Positions 1 through 5,143 of a DNA stretch of 5,143 nucleotides are shown here, in pieces. Source of the DNA: Magnetovibrio sp. GTDB lineage: Bacteria > Pseudomonadota > Alphaproteobacteria > Rhodospirillales > Magnetovibrionaceae. The stretch lies in contig JAESUA010000163.1 in assembly GCA_016763255.1 (NCBI GenBank), forward strand, positions 1 through 5,143, given 5' to 3'. The notes under the pieces are model-generated. The model made no database searches. It was not told where the DNA came from and saw nothing but the letters and a program-made list of their open reading frames with translations. Position 1 is the stretch's first letter; every line of letters begins with the position of its first letter. The translations under genes were made by a program, and so were the position numbers.

Positions 1-553
1 CCGGCACCACCAGCAAAAAGTCTTTGCCGACCGAACCGCGCAGCGCGACCACTTCTTTGGCCGAACACGCCACGCCATCGAGGCCGCTGGATTTGGCCAA
101 ACGAGCCAAGCGCAAAACGTGTTCCAAGGGTTCTTCGTCGATGCCGACGTCGATTAAATCTTCGCGCGCCATGCTGGTCAGCACGGTGACGCCGATGACG
201 CCGGGACGTTTGCCGTCTGCGGCCGTGTCGGCGGCTTCGGATGCGGCTTGCATCATACGTCGCCCGCCACCTGCATGGACGTTGACCAGCATTGGGTTCA
301 TCTGCAGCGCGGCGCGAATGGCCCCGGCCACGGTGTTGGGAATGTCGTGGTACTTAAGATCGAGAAACAACGGCATGCCGCATTCGGTGACCCGATGCAC
401 GCCTTCGGGGCCATTGGCGGTGAAAAATTCTTTGCCAATTTTGACTCCCCCGACCGAGTCCTTAAGACCGGTGGCGAGTTCTACGGCGCGGCCCACATCG
501 GTGGTGTCCAGCGCGACGAATATACGTTGGTGGGGGTGTTTAAACTTAGTCAT
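1..553 (-). CDS. pyrF: Orotidine 5'-phosphate decarboxylase, C-terminus cut off by window edge
   Basis: This enzyme decarboxylates orotidine 5'-phosphate to UMP, the last step of de novo pyrimidine synthesis, in the cytoplasm. The reading frame starts at ATG 553 and stays open for 184 codons to the left edge. The family signature FLDLKYHDIPNTV lies at residues 63-75 and supplies the catalytic Asp65-x-Lys67-x-x-Asp70 triad. Asp16 (in FVALD) and Lys38 (in VKIG) fall at the spacing expected for the other active-site residues. The visible protein ends in LLVVP followed by the first base of a likely Gly codon, just where the family normally continues into the GIRP phosphate-binding motif, so the truncation is only the window boundary. 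The family is usually about 230 residues. It lies 58 bases after the LapA-domain gene on the same strand, so co-transcription is plausible. The ribosome binding site is weak (GGGG about 13 bases upstream). Confidence 0.96.
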   Translation of the reverse strand, partial: MTKFKHPHQRIFVALDTTDVGRAVELATGLKDSVGGVKIGKEFFTANGPEGVHRVTECGMPLFLDLKYHDIPNTVAGAIRAALQMNPMLVNVHAGGGRRMMQAASEAADTAADGKRPGVIGVTVLTSMAREDLIDVGIDEEPLEHVLRLARLAKSSGLDGVACSAKEVVALRGSVGKDFLLVVP

Positions 554-611
554 GAACCATTTTTACCCCGCGCCGACGGGACGACAAAGTTTTATTTACA
601 CAAAATACAAA

Positions 612-1070
612 TTAGGCGGCGTTTTGCGGCTTAGCTAATTGGCCCCCAGGTGCTGTCAAGGGCGCGGTCGGGAGCGTGGTCATGAGCATCGCGCCGATCG
701 CCTTGGCATCATCACCGGGCGTTTTGGTCACGCTAGATTCAGGCAACGGCTCCATCTTCAGCGCTTGCAGCTCGACCGCCAAGGCGGTGGTTTTTTCGCA
801 TTCCGCTTTCAATTCACGGCGCGCCACTTCGCCGGAGTAGGCTTGCTTGCGCAGTTGCGAGCGTAACCGTCCGCCCCCCGCCCAAGAGACCACACCGCCC
901 AGCACCACACCGGTGGCGAGCACCACGGTCAGCACCAGATACAGCTCCATCTCGATCACCACGGCAAACGGCCACAGGTTGAGCGCGATGGGGTCTTTAT
1001 TGTTGAGCGCAAAGACGACGACGGCCACAGCCGCCGGCACCATAATCAGCCACGAGATAAGACGTCGCAA
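612..1070 (-). CDS. LapA-domain (DUF1049-type) inner-membrane protein, TTG start
   Basis: A 152-residue membrane protein of the lipopolysaccharide assembly protein A domain type. In E. coli, LapA works with LapB in envelope/LPS homeostasis, but the role of the alphaproteobacterial versions is less clear and is inferred here. I choose TTG at 1070 because the frame then begins MRRLISWLIMVP, the usual start of these proteins, and GGGAG lies 7 bases upstream. A much longer frame opening at 1316 only overlaps ihfB out of frame and has no family-like sequence before this point. Two hydrophobic helices sit at about residues 5-22 and 42-64, separated by the short ALNNKDPIALNLWPF linker typical of the domain. 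A charged, probably coiled-coil segment follows at about 78-106, then a Pro/Thr/Ala-rich tail to 152 that looks disordered. It begins 25 bases after the ihfB stop, suggesting one operon. ATG 1096, which overlaps the ihfB stop, is in another frame that soon hits a stop. Confidence 0.85.
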   Translation of the reverse strand: MRRLISWLIMVPAAVAVVVFALNNKDPIALNLWPFAVVIEMELYLVLTVVLATGVVLGGVVSWAGGGRLRSQLRKQAYSGEVARRELKAECEKTTALAVELQALKMEPLPESSVTKTPGDDAKAIGAMLMTTLPTAPLTAPGGQLAKPQNAA

Positions 1071-1077
1071 GGGCTTG

Positions 1078-1082
1078 CTCCC
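1078..1082 (-). promoter_or_regulatory. Ribosome binding site that fixes the TTG start of the LapA-domain gene
   Basis: The minus strand reads GGGAG here, followed by a 7-base spacer and TTG at 1070-1068. No in-frame ATG or GTG lies near the conserved protein start, and the only nearby ATG (1096) is out of frame. The match to both Shine-Dalgarno spacing and family N-terminus makes TTG the best start. Confidence 0.65.
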
Positions 1083-1095
1083 GTCTTTAATGCCA

Positions 1096-1377
1096 TCAAC
1101 CGGCGTTGAGCTTCTCGCGAAGCTGCTTACCGGTCTTGAAATAAGGAATGTATTTGGCGGGAACGTCGACAGCTTCGCCGGTGCGCGGGTTACGCCCCGT
1201 GCGCGAACCGCGTTCTTTGACTGAAAATGCACCAAAACCACGCAGTTCGACCCGGTCGCCCTGGGCCAAGGCATCGGTAATTTCATCGAAAATGGTGGTG
1301 ACGATGCGTTCCACATCCCGCAAATACAAATGCGGGTTGGCCTCCGCGAGTCGTTGAATGAGTTCAGATTTCGTCAT
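1096..1377 (-). CDS. ihfB: Integration host factor subunit beta
   Basis: A 93-residue HU/IHF-family DNA-bending protein that pairs with IhfA to bend DNA sharply at specific sites, acting in nucleoid structure, transcription and recombination. The N-terminal helical dimerisation part opens with [20 protein letters not shown], very close to the IHF-beta pattern. The core GFGAFSV at 47-53 leads into the DNA-contacting arm RTGRNPRTG at 59-67, with the intercalating proline at Pro64. The closing [13 protein letters not shown] fits the C-terminal helix. Length is normal for the family. IhfB is preferred over HU because of the MTKSELI start and the sppA/LapA/pyrF neighbourhood that is usual for ihfB in alphaproteobacteria. 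GAGG at 1388-1385 lies 7 bases before the ATG. Confidence 0.95.
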   Translation of the reverse strand: MTKSELIQRLAEANPHLYLRDVERIVTTIFDEITDALAQGDRVELRGFGAFSVKERGSRTGRNPRTGEAVDVPAKYIPYFKTGKQLREKLNAG

Positions 1378-1514
1378 GCTAACACCTCGTGTCGGTCCTC
1401 CCCGTTGTGGCGAAACCGCAGGCGCGATGGGGTGGCACCCCTTTATTCATGCGCCCAGGCCTTTCTTCGAAAACACGACCCGATTGTCCGTTCCGACGCC
1501 TGTTTGGCCGACAG
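1378..1514 (-). other. Gap between sppA and ihfB, likely holding the ihfB leader
   Basis: This 137-base stretch holds the ihfB ribosome binding site (GAGG at 1388-1385). It also has a small inverted repeat, GGGGT-GGC-ACCCC, at 1429-1441, followed on the plus strand by TTTATT. The stem is only 5 bp with a 3-base loop, too short for a convincing terminator. On the minus strand a 23-codon reading frame with ATG at 1450 ends in TAG at 1381-1379, one base before the ihfB ATG. I see no clear -35/-10 pair, although the gap is long enough for an ihfB promoter. Confidence 0.4.
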
Positions 1515-2462
1515 CTAGAGTCCAGGGTGCCAAACCGAGAGCAGCCCGTCAAGTTTAAGTCTTTCTGAAATCAGCGTTTTTCCCAATGCTCCCAAAACAC
1601 GGTCAAACAGATCCGGGCGTGGATAGTCGGGTTTTTCATCGACCACGGGCAAATCGACCTTGATTCCTTTCTCGGTTTCCAGCCAATTGATCGCTTCCAC
1701 TTCGCCGCCAATAGCATCAATAAGCCCAGCATTCAGGGCTTTTTTACAGGTAAAGACCCGCCCATCGGCCAAAATTTTGGTGGCCTCAAGATCCATATTG
1801 CGCTGTTTGGCCACCATGCCGACAAACAGCTCATACATGTCCATCACCACACTTTGCAGCTGGGCATGGGCTTCATCGGACATGGTTTCCAAGGGGTTGG
1901 GCTGGGCTTTGAACTTGCCGCTTTTGATGGTTAACGGTTTGACGCCAATTTTTTCCAGCATGCCGGTGATATTTGCGGTTTGCATAATCACCCCGATGGA
2001 ACCGGTCAAAGTGCCCTGGCGCGCAAAGATGCGATCCGTGGCGATGGCGGTCATATAAGCGGCCGAGGTGGCGGTCGAGCCCATCACCGCGACCACCGGT
2101 TTTTGTTCGGCCAGATCAAGCAGGCCGAGATAGAGGTTTTCGCCCCCCACCACGGTGCCGCCGGGGGAATTGATCGCCACCACCACGGCCGCGACCTGAT
2201 CGTCGTCTTTGAGTTCTTGGATCAAAGCGTCGCGGTAGCGGTCTTCGAGGATCAAGCCGCTAACATGCAGGCGCGCAATGCGCTTGCCATTGAACAGCTC
2301 ACCGGCACCCAGACCATGGCCGCCGCCCAAATCTCCACCCACCGTGCGCATCACCAAAACGGCAACAAATGCGGTGGCAAAAATCGCGGCGACCACTTTC
2401 CACAGCGTCGTATGACGACGTTGGCGGCGGCGTTCCATCAGTTTATCGGTATCCAAAGACAT
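1515..2462 (-). CDS. sppA: Signal peptide peptidase SppA (36 kDa type), membrane-anchored serine/lysine protease
   Basis: A 315-residue family S49 protease that degrades signal peptides left in the membrane after cleavage by signal peptidase. The N-terminus is basic (RRRQRR at 11-16) and is followed by one transmembrane helix at about 21-39, placing the catalytic domain on the periplasmic side. INSPGG at 97-102 and GSIGV at 154-158 are the conserved core motifs. The nucleophile is Ser133 in TATSAAYM, and the general-base lysine is Lys185 in KSGKFKAQ. Their 52-residue spacing equals that of B. subtilis SppA (Ser147/Lys199). The short single-domain form is the one usual in alphaproteobacteria, unlike the 67 kDa E. 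coli enzyme. The motif around the serine is ATSAAY rather than the common ASGGY/ASAGY, a mild variation. ATG 2462 has only a weak ribosome binding site (GTGAG, 6-7 bases away). The gene is separated from rpsA by two opposite-strand genes, so it needs its own promoter in 2463-2616. Confidence 0.95.
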   Translation of the reverse strand: MSLDTDKLMERRRQRRHTTLWKVVAAIFATAFVAVLVMRTVGGDLGGGHGLGAGELFNGKRIARLHVSGLILEDRYRDALIQELKDDDQVAAVVVAINSPGGTVVGGENLYLGLLDLAEQKPVVAVMGSTATSAAYMTAIATDRIFARQGTLTGSIGVIMQTANITGMLEKIGVKPLTIKSGKFKAQPNPLETMSDEAHAQLQSVVMDMYELFVGMVAKQRNMDLEATKILADGRVFTCKKALNAGLIDAIGGEVEAINWLETEKGIKVDLPVVDEKPDYPRPDLFDRVLGALGKTLISERLKLDGLLSVWHPGL

Positions 2463-2570
2463 ATTAGCTCACTTAATCCATCTCAATTTGCGCGAAGTCT
2501 ATCACAGCGATCACGACCTCAAGGATTCTTTTCAGATGCAATACAAGTCAAGATGGTGCAAAAGTAACAA

Positions 2571-2593
2571 AATGCAATTATTGGCTTTGCATT
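2571..2593. repeat. Perfect inverted repeat AATGCAA-N9-TTGCATT, possible operator
   Basis: The arms are 2571-2577 and 2587-2593 with a 9-base A+T-rich spacer. The right arm touches the candidate -10 box TACAAT at 2593-2598, so a protein bound here would cover the promoter of the exported-protein gene. Arm length and centre-to-centre distance (16 bases) suit a dimeric helix-turn-helix regulator, but no regulator is encoded in the window. A 7-base repeat in A+T-rich DNA could also be chance. Confidence 0.4.
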
Positions 2594-2598
2594 ACAAT
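2593..2598 (+). promoter_or_regulatory. Candidate -10 box for the exported-protein gene
   Basis: TACAAT matches five of six bases of the sigma-70 -10 consensus and lies 18 bases before the start codon. The bases 16-18 upstream (AATGCA and shifts of it) do not resemble TTGACA, so the promoter may be weak, activator-dependent or elsewhere. Confidence 0.35.
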
Positions 2599-2600
2599 AT

Positions 2601-2608
2601 AGGGGGGA
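2601..2608 (+). promoter_or_regulatory. Ribosome binding site setting the start at 2617
   Basis: AGGGGGGA is the only strong purine-rich tract near the gene and ends 8 bases before ATG 2617. It supports this start over upstream in-frame ATGs at 2488, 2536 and 2572, which would put extra polar residues ahead of the signal peptide. Confidence 0.6.
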
Positions 2609-2616
2609 CCTTACAG

Positions 2617-3297
2617 ATGCACATTGACCTACCTACATCATGGCGCTTCACGCTGGCACTGATGGCTGCCGTCATTTTCGGCGCTCCGCTCTCTTATGCC
2701 AAAGAAGCTTTTAACCCCGTAAAGATCACCCAAGTGGTCAACATTTATGAAGCCGTGGTAAGCCACCCCGTGCCAAGCTGGATCACATCAGAAGTTGATT
2801 TTTTTGATCAAATTGAAATTTATCGGAAGCAACAAGGGGATGGATTCCTCATAGAATTTATCCCTAAAGGTGAACGTTTCGAAGCTTGGAGCAAAATGCT
2901 CGCCGTTCAAGGGGCTTATGTTCCACAACTAAAAGATCTCCCATTAGAACGAATTGCCCTCAGTACGTTTCAGCCCCTCGCCCAGGCTTGTGGAAAAGAC
3001 AATCTCAAATCCCAGAAAATTGAATCCAACGAATCAGTTGTAACCATTTTAATGCTATGCCGGGCCAGCCCCAATGGACCAGCCACAATTGGTTATGGTG
3101 CGAATAAAGGCGAAATTATTTTAAAATCGGTGCACCGTTTCAAAAGTACTTTCATCGAAATTTATCATGAGTGGCGCGGCGAAAAATTTGATTTTGATGA
3201 TCAAAGCACCTGGCCGACACCCCTTAACACCATCAATGAAATGATCCGACGCTTCAAAACGGTAAAAATTAGCGAATCGAAACGGCCCTTTAAATAG
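2617..3297 (+). CDS. Exported protein of unknown function
   Basis: A 226-residue protein I cannot assign to a named family. The N-terminus is a classic signal peptide: a short start with Arg10, a hydrophobic stretch at about 11-25 (FTLALMAAVIFGAPL), and an S-Y-A cleavage site after Ala28. That leaves a soluble mature domain of about 198 residues in the periplasm or outside. The mature part has LIEFIPKGERFEAWSKMLAVQ at 78-98 and two cysteines, Cys125 and Cys148, which could form a disulfide. From memory, the pattern of 'P-x-G-E plus W-x-x-M-x-x-x-Q', then a Cys before a variable strand, then a second Cys, resembles uncharacterised secreted proteins of other proteobacteria, but this is a loose resemblance. 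No catalytic motif stands out. Base composition is visibly lower in GC than the neighbours (25 of 60 in the stretch from 2701, against 31 of 60 in rpsA from 4021, counted by hand). The gene is divergent from sppA. Confidence 0.85.
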   Translation: MHIDLPTSWRFTLALMAAVIFGAPLSYAKEAFNPVKITQVVNIYEAVVSHPVPSWITSEVDFFDQIEIYRKQQGDGFLIEFIPKGERFEAWSKMLAVQGAYVPQLKDLPLERIALSTFQPLAQACGKDNLKSQKIESNESVVTILMLCRASPNGPATIGYGANKGEIILKSVHRFKSTFIEIYHEWRGEKFDFDDQSTWPTPLNTINEMIRRFKTVKISESKRPFK

Positions 3298-3317
3298 CCC
3301 CAAACGCTTAATGCAGC

Positions 3318-3344
3318 TTGGTATAAGCCCTTGCAAACTATACT
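3318..3344 (+). promoter_or_regulatory. Weak candidate promoter for the three-helix membrane protein gene
   Basis: TATACT at 3339-3344 is a fair -10, with TTGGTA at 3318-3323 as a -35-like element at a short 15-base spacing. Other -10-like hexamers (TATGAT 3350-3355, GATAAT 3363-3368) are also present in this A+T-rich gap, so the true start point cannot be fixed. The palindrome TTGCAA at 3331-3336 echoes the TGCAA motifs upstream of the previous gene. Confidence 0.25.
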
Positions 3345-3377
3345 CTTGATATGATGAGATAAGATAATATCCATCAC

Positions 3378-3386
3378 AAAGGGTGA
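3378..3386 (+). promoter_or_regulatory. Ribosome binding site favouring ATG 3392
   Basis: AAAGGGTGA ends 5 bases before ATG 3392 and matches the 3' end of 16S rRNA reasonably well. The in-frame GTG at 3383 lies inside this site, so ATG 3392 is the better start. Confidence 0.55.
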
Positions 3387-3391
3387 CTTAC

Positions 3392-3880
3392 ATGGCTAAA
3401 GGCACCAAACCTGAAGAAGACACGGCGGAGAGCCCATTTGAAAATGAGCCGTCTTCGCTTGATGAATCAACCCATCAAGAACTGCGCTTGATGCACCGCG
3501 AATCCTCAAATGCAATTTTGTTTGCCAAGAAAATTCAGTGGAGCTCGGTGGGCTCAGCCCTGCTGGTGTTTGGCGCGTCTATCGCCATCGCCGTTTCGGT
3601 TGACGCCGATAAGCCGTTTACCAATCTGCTTGCGGCGTTGACCATCTTGCTGACGTGCGGGGTGATTTTCGTTTTGTTGATGTATCAGTTTTGGCAATTC
3701 AACGAAATCAGCCGCATCCGCCAGATCGAGGAACACTTCTCGACCCTGTATCTCAAAATCTGTACCTCAAAATCACGCCGCGAAGGCAATGCCCATCGGT
3801 ACACCTTGCTAGTGTTTATGATTGGCGTGGTGGTGTTGGCTGCGGTGGTCGCCAACATCGCCATCAAACAGACATTGTGA
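3392..3880 (+). CDS. Three-helix inner-membrane protein of unknown function
   Basis: A 162-residue protein that I do not recognise. Residues 1-35 are polar and strongly acidic (EEDTAESPFENEP region) and probably cytoplasmic. Three hydrophobic helices follow at about 50-70, 78-98 and 138-157. Between helices two and three is a charged, likely amphipathic helical segment, about 101-133, with aromatic residues at its start (YQFWQF) and a basic end (SKSRR). By the positive-inside rule the segments before helix 1 (KK) and between helices 2 and 3 are cytoplasmic, leaving the C-terminus outside. No enzymatic, transport or signalling motif is visible. I chose ATG 3392 over GTG 3383 because of the ribosome binding site. 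It follows the exported-protein gene by 94 bases on the same strand, so they could be transcribed together or separately. It converges on rpsA and ends 29 bases before the shared terminator. Base use is closer to the conserved genes than that of the upstream neighbour. Confidence 0.85.
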   Translation: MAKGTKPEEDTAESPFENEPSSLDESTHQELRLMHRESSNAILFAKKIQWSSVGSALLVFGASIAIAVSVDADKPFTNLLAALTILLTCGVIFVLLMYQFWQFNEISRIRQIEEHFSTLYLKICTSKSRREGNAHRYTLLVFMIGVVVLAAVVANIAIKQTL

Positions 3881-3909
3881 CCAGCACCAGGTGATGAATA
3901 ACTGCCCAT

Positions 3910-3948
3910 AAAAAACGCCCCCGACCATATGGCCGGGGGCGTTTTTTT
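3910..3948. terminator. Bidirectional intrinsic terminator between rpsA and the convergent gene
   Basis: The hairpin stem is 3916-3926 paired with 3931-3941 around an ATAT loop: ten G-C pairs with a single A-C mismatch (3924/3933) within the 11-position stem. Six A's precede it (3910-3915) and seven T's follow it (3942-3948). A U-tract therefore follows the hairpin in transcripts of either strand. It lies 29 bases past the plus-strand gene stop and about 20 bases past the rpsA stop. Confidence 0.93.
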
Positions 3949-3967
3949 ATAGGTCGTGAAAAAAGAC

Positions 3968-5143
3968 TTAGTCGTCGGTGTCTTTTTTCTTATCCAAGGC
4001 CGCGCCCAAGATGTCGCCCAGCGATGCGCCGGAATCGGACGAACCGTATTCCTTCATCGCTTGCTTCTCTTCTTGGAATTCCAAGGCTTTGACCGACAAG
4101 GTCAGCTTGCGCGAAGAGGCGTCGATCTGCATGATCTTGGCATCGACGGTTTCGCCAACAGCAAAACGATCGGGACGCTGTTCGCCACGCTCGCGGCTGA
4201 GTTCGGCCTTGCGGATGAAGCCCGGGACGCCTTCGCCAGCGGTGATTTCGAGGCCACCTTCGGTGATTGCGGTGACCGTACACGTAACCACGGTGCCACG
4301 CTTGAGACCAGCGAGACCTTCGGCAAACGGATCCTTGGTGAGCTGCTTGATGCCCAAGGAGATGCGTTCTTTGGCCACGTCCACGTCGAGCACTTTGGCC
4401 TTGACCACGTCGCCCTTTTTGAACTCCTTGATGGCGTCTTCGCCCGACAGATCCCAGCTGAGATCGGACAGGTGAACCATGCCGTCGATTTCTTCGGTGA
4501 GACCAATGAACAGACCAAATTCGGTGATGTTCTTGATTTCGCCTTCAACTTCGGTACCGGCGGAGTGGGTATCAAGGAAGCTGTCCCACGGGTTGTCGCC
4601 ACACTGTTTGAGGCCAAGCGAGATGCGGCGTTTGTCGGGATCGACATCCAGCACCATGACTTCGACTTCTTGAGAAGTGGAAACGATTTTGCCCGGGTGG
4701 ACGTTTTTCTTGGTCCAAGACATTTCGGAGACGTGCACCAAACCTTCGACACCGGCTTCCAATTCGACGAATGCGCCGTAGTCGGTAATGTTGGTGACTC
4801 GGCCCTTGAGCTTGACACCAACCGGGTATTTGGCGGCAACGCCGTCCCAAGGATCGGATTCCAGCTGCTTCATGCCGAGCGAGATACGTTGGGTTTCCGG
4901 GTTGAAGCGGATCACCTGAACGTTCACGGTCTGACCGACCTGCAAAGCTTCGGACGGGTGGTTGTTGCGTTTCCAAGCGATATCGGTCACGTGCAACAAA
5001 CCGTCGACGCCGCCCAGATCCACGAACGCACCGTAATCGGTGATGTTCTTGACCATACCTTCGAGCACATCGCCTTCGGCCGGCTTGGAGATCAGTTCCG
5101 CACGGGCTTCGGCGCGGGTTTCTTCCAACACGGCGCGACGCGA
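3968..5143 (-). CDS. rpsA: 30S ribosomal protein S1, N-terminus beyond window edge
   Basis: S1 binds mRNA and the 30S subunit and helps initiate translation of messages with weak or structured leaders. The 391 visible residues align in order with domains 3-6 of E. coli S1. Four S1/OB-fold repeats lie at about visible residues 24-92, 109-178, 196-265 and 283-351. The first three repeats carry the hallmark N(I)TDYGAFV / NITEFGLFI strands, VDGLLHVTD / VEGLVHVSE / IDGMVHLSD and RISLGLKQ endings. The last repeat is the most divergent (GGLEITAGEGVPGFIRKAE), as is usual for this position. The tail is acidic with a lysine run (DKKKDTDD). The frame is open to the right edge, where SRRAVLEE matches the junction before domain 3, so about 160-180 residues lie outside. 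The apparent GTG start at 5131 is an internal valine codon. Transcription ends at the shared terminator about 20 bases past the stop. Confidence 0.97.
   Translation of the reverse strand, partial: SRRAVLEETRAEARAELISKPAEGDVLEGMVKNITDYGAFVDLGGVDGLLHVTDIAWKRNNHPSEALQVGQTVNVQVIRFNPETQRISLGMKQLESDPWDGVAAKYPVGVKLKGRVTNITDYGAFVELEAGVEGLVHVSEMSWTKKNVHPGKIVSTSQEVEVMVLDVDPDKRRISLGLKQCGDNPWDSFLDTHSAGTEVEGEIKNITEFGLFIGLTEEIDGMVHLSDLSWDLSGEDAIKEFKKGDVVKAKVLDVDVAKERISLGIKQLTKDPFAEGLAGLKRGTVVTCTVTAITEGGLEITAGEGVPGFIRKAELSRERGEQRPDRFAVGETVDAKIMQIDASSRKLTLSVKALEFQEEKQAMKEYGSSDSGASLGDILGAALDKKKDTDD

Larger units (their letters stand above)
2463..2616. promoter_or_regulatory. Divergent promoter region between sppA and the exported-protein gene
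   Basis: This 154-base A+T-rich region separates two divergent genes and must drive both. For sppA (minus strand) the best -35-like element is TTGACT at 2551-2546, but the sequence at normal spacing (AAGAAT or GAATCC near 2530-2523) is a poor -10, so that promoter is uncertain. For the plus-strand gene, TACAAT at 2593-2598 is a good -10 with no clear -35 partner. TGCAA or its complement TTGCA occurs four times between 2537 and 2591, two copies forming the inverted repeat listed separately. Confidence 0.5.

Noticed and set aside
24..638. Plus-strand open frames of 204 and 128 codons across the left end
   Set aside because: They are antisense to pyrF, whose catalytic motif and codon structure are clear. 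The predicted proteins have low-complexity, shadow-like composition.
1071..1316. Upstream extension of the LapA-domain frame to ATG 1316
   Set aside because: It lies wholly within ihfB and its 3' end in another frame, has no membrane or family-like sequence, and would need translation through the ihfB coding region. The TTG at 1070 has a good ribosome binding site.
1429..1447. GGGGT-GGC-ACCCC plus TTTATT as a terminator
   Set aside because: The stem is 5 bp with a 3-base loop, and the T-rich side is on the plus strand, where no gene ends nearby.
1980..2567. Plus-strand frame of 195 codons antisense to sppA, rich in His
   Set aside because: The His-rich sequence arises from reading Ala/Val/Met codons of sppA on the opposite strand. 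It has no plausible ribosome binding site or family motif.
3121..3336. Minus-strand 71-codon frame downstream of the exported-protein gene
   Set aside because: It is mostly antisense to the 3' end of a well-supported gene, with no recognisable motif or convincing ribosome binding site.
4102..4839. A 245-codon frame on the same strand as rpsA
   Set aside because: It is the out-of-frame shadow of the S1 repeats. Its repeated Ser/Pro/Arg pattern follows the periodic S1 domain codons.
3968..5131. Treating GTG 5131 as a true rpsA start
   Set aside because: The frame remains open to the window edge with the conserved SRRAVLEE sequence, so the start lies outside and the valine is internal.

Overview
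The window looks like an alphaproteobacterial chromosome, probably a Rhodospirillales-type organism of moderate GC. The evidence is the minus-strand run rpsA > sppA > ihfB > LapA-domain gene > pyrF, which matches the gene order I know from that class, and the protein sequences fit the same class. I cannot name the genus from sequence alone. No RNA genes, CRISPR arrays, insertion sequences or integrase-type mobile elements are visible.

Layout from right to left on the minus strand. The window opens inside rpsA (ribosomal protein S1), and four of its S1 domains plus the acidic/lysine-rich tail are present. After two genes on the opposite strand come sppA (signal peptide peptidase, membrane-anchored serine/lysine protease), a 137-base gap, ihfB (integration host factor beta), a small two-helix LapA-domain membrane protein starting at a TTG codon, and pyrF (orotidine 5'-phosphate decarboxylase), which runs off the left edge just before its expected phosphate-binding motif.

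The unusual part is 2463-3967. Two plus-strand genes sit between rpsA and sppA: an exported protein of unknown function (2617-3297), visibly more A+T-rich than its neighbours, and a three-helix membrane protein of unknown function (3392-3880). A strong symmetric hairpin with A- and T-tracts (3910-3948) closes both the second of these genes and rpsA. Because sppA is thereby cut off from rpsA, it must use a promoter of its own in the divergent region 2463-2616. That region also carries a perfect 7-base inverted repeat next to a likely -10 box for the exported-protein gene.

The conserved genes are housekeeping functions (translation, membrane proteolysis, nucleoid architecture, envelope, pyrimidine synthesis) whose clustering is positional rather than one pathway. 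I see no clear evidence for a new multi-gene system. The two unknown genes and their upstream regions are the only accessory-looking material.
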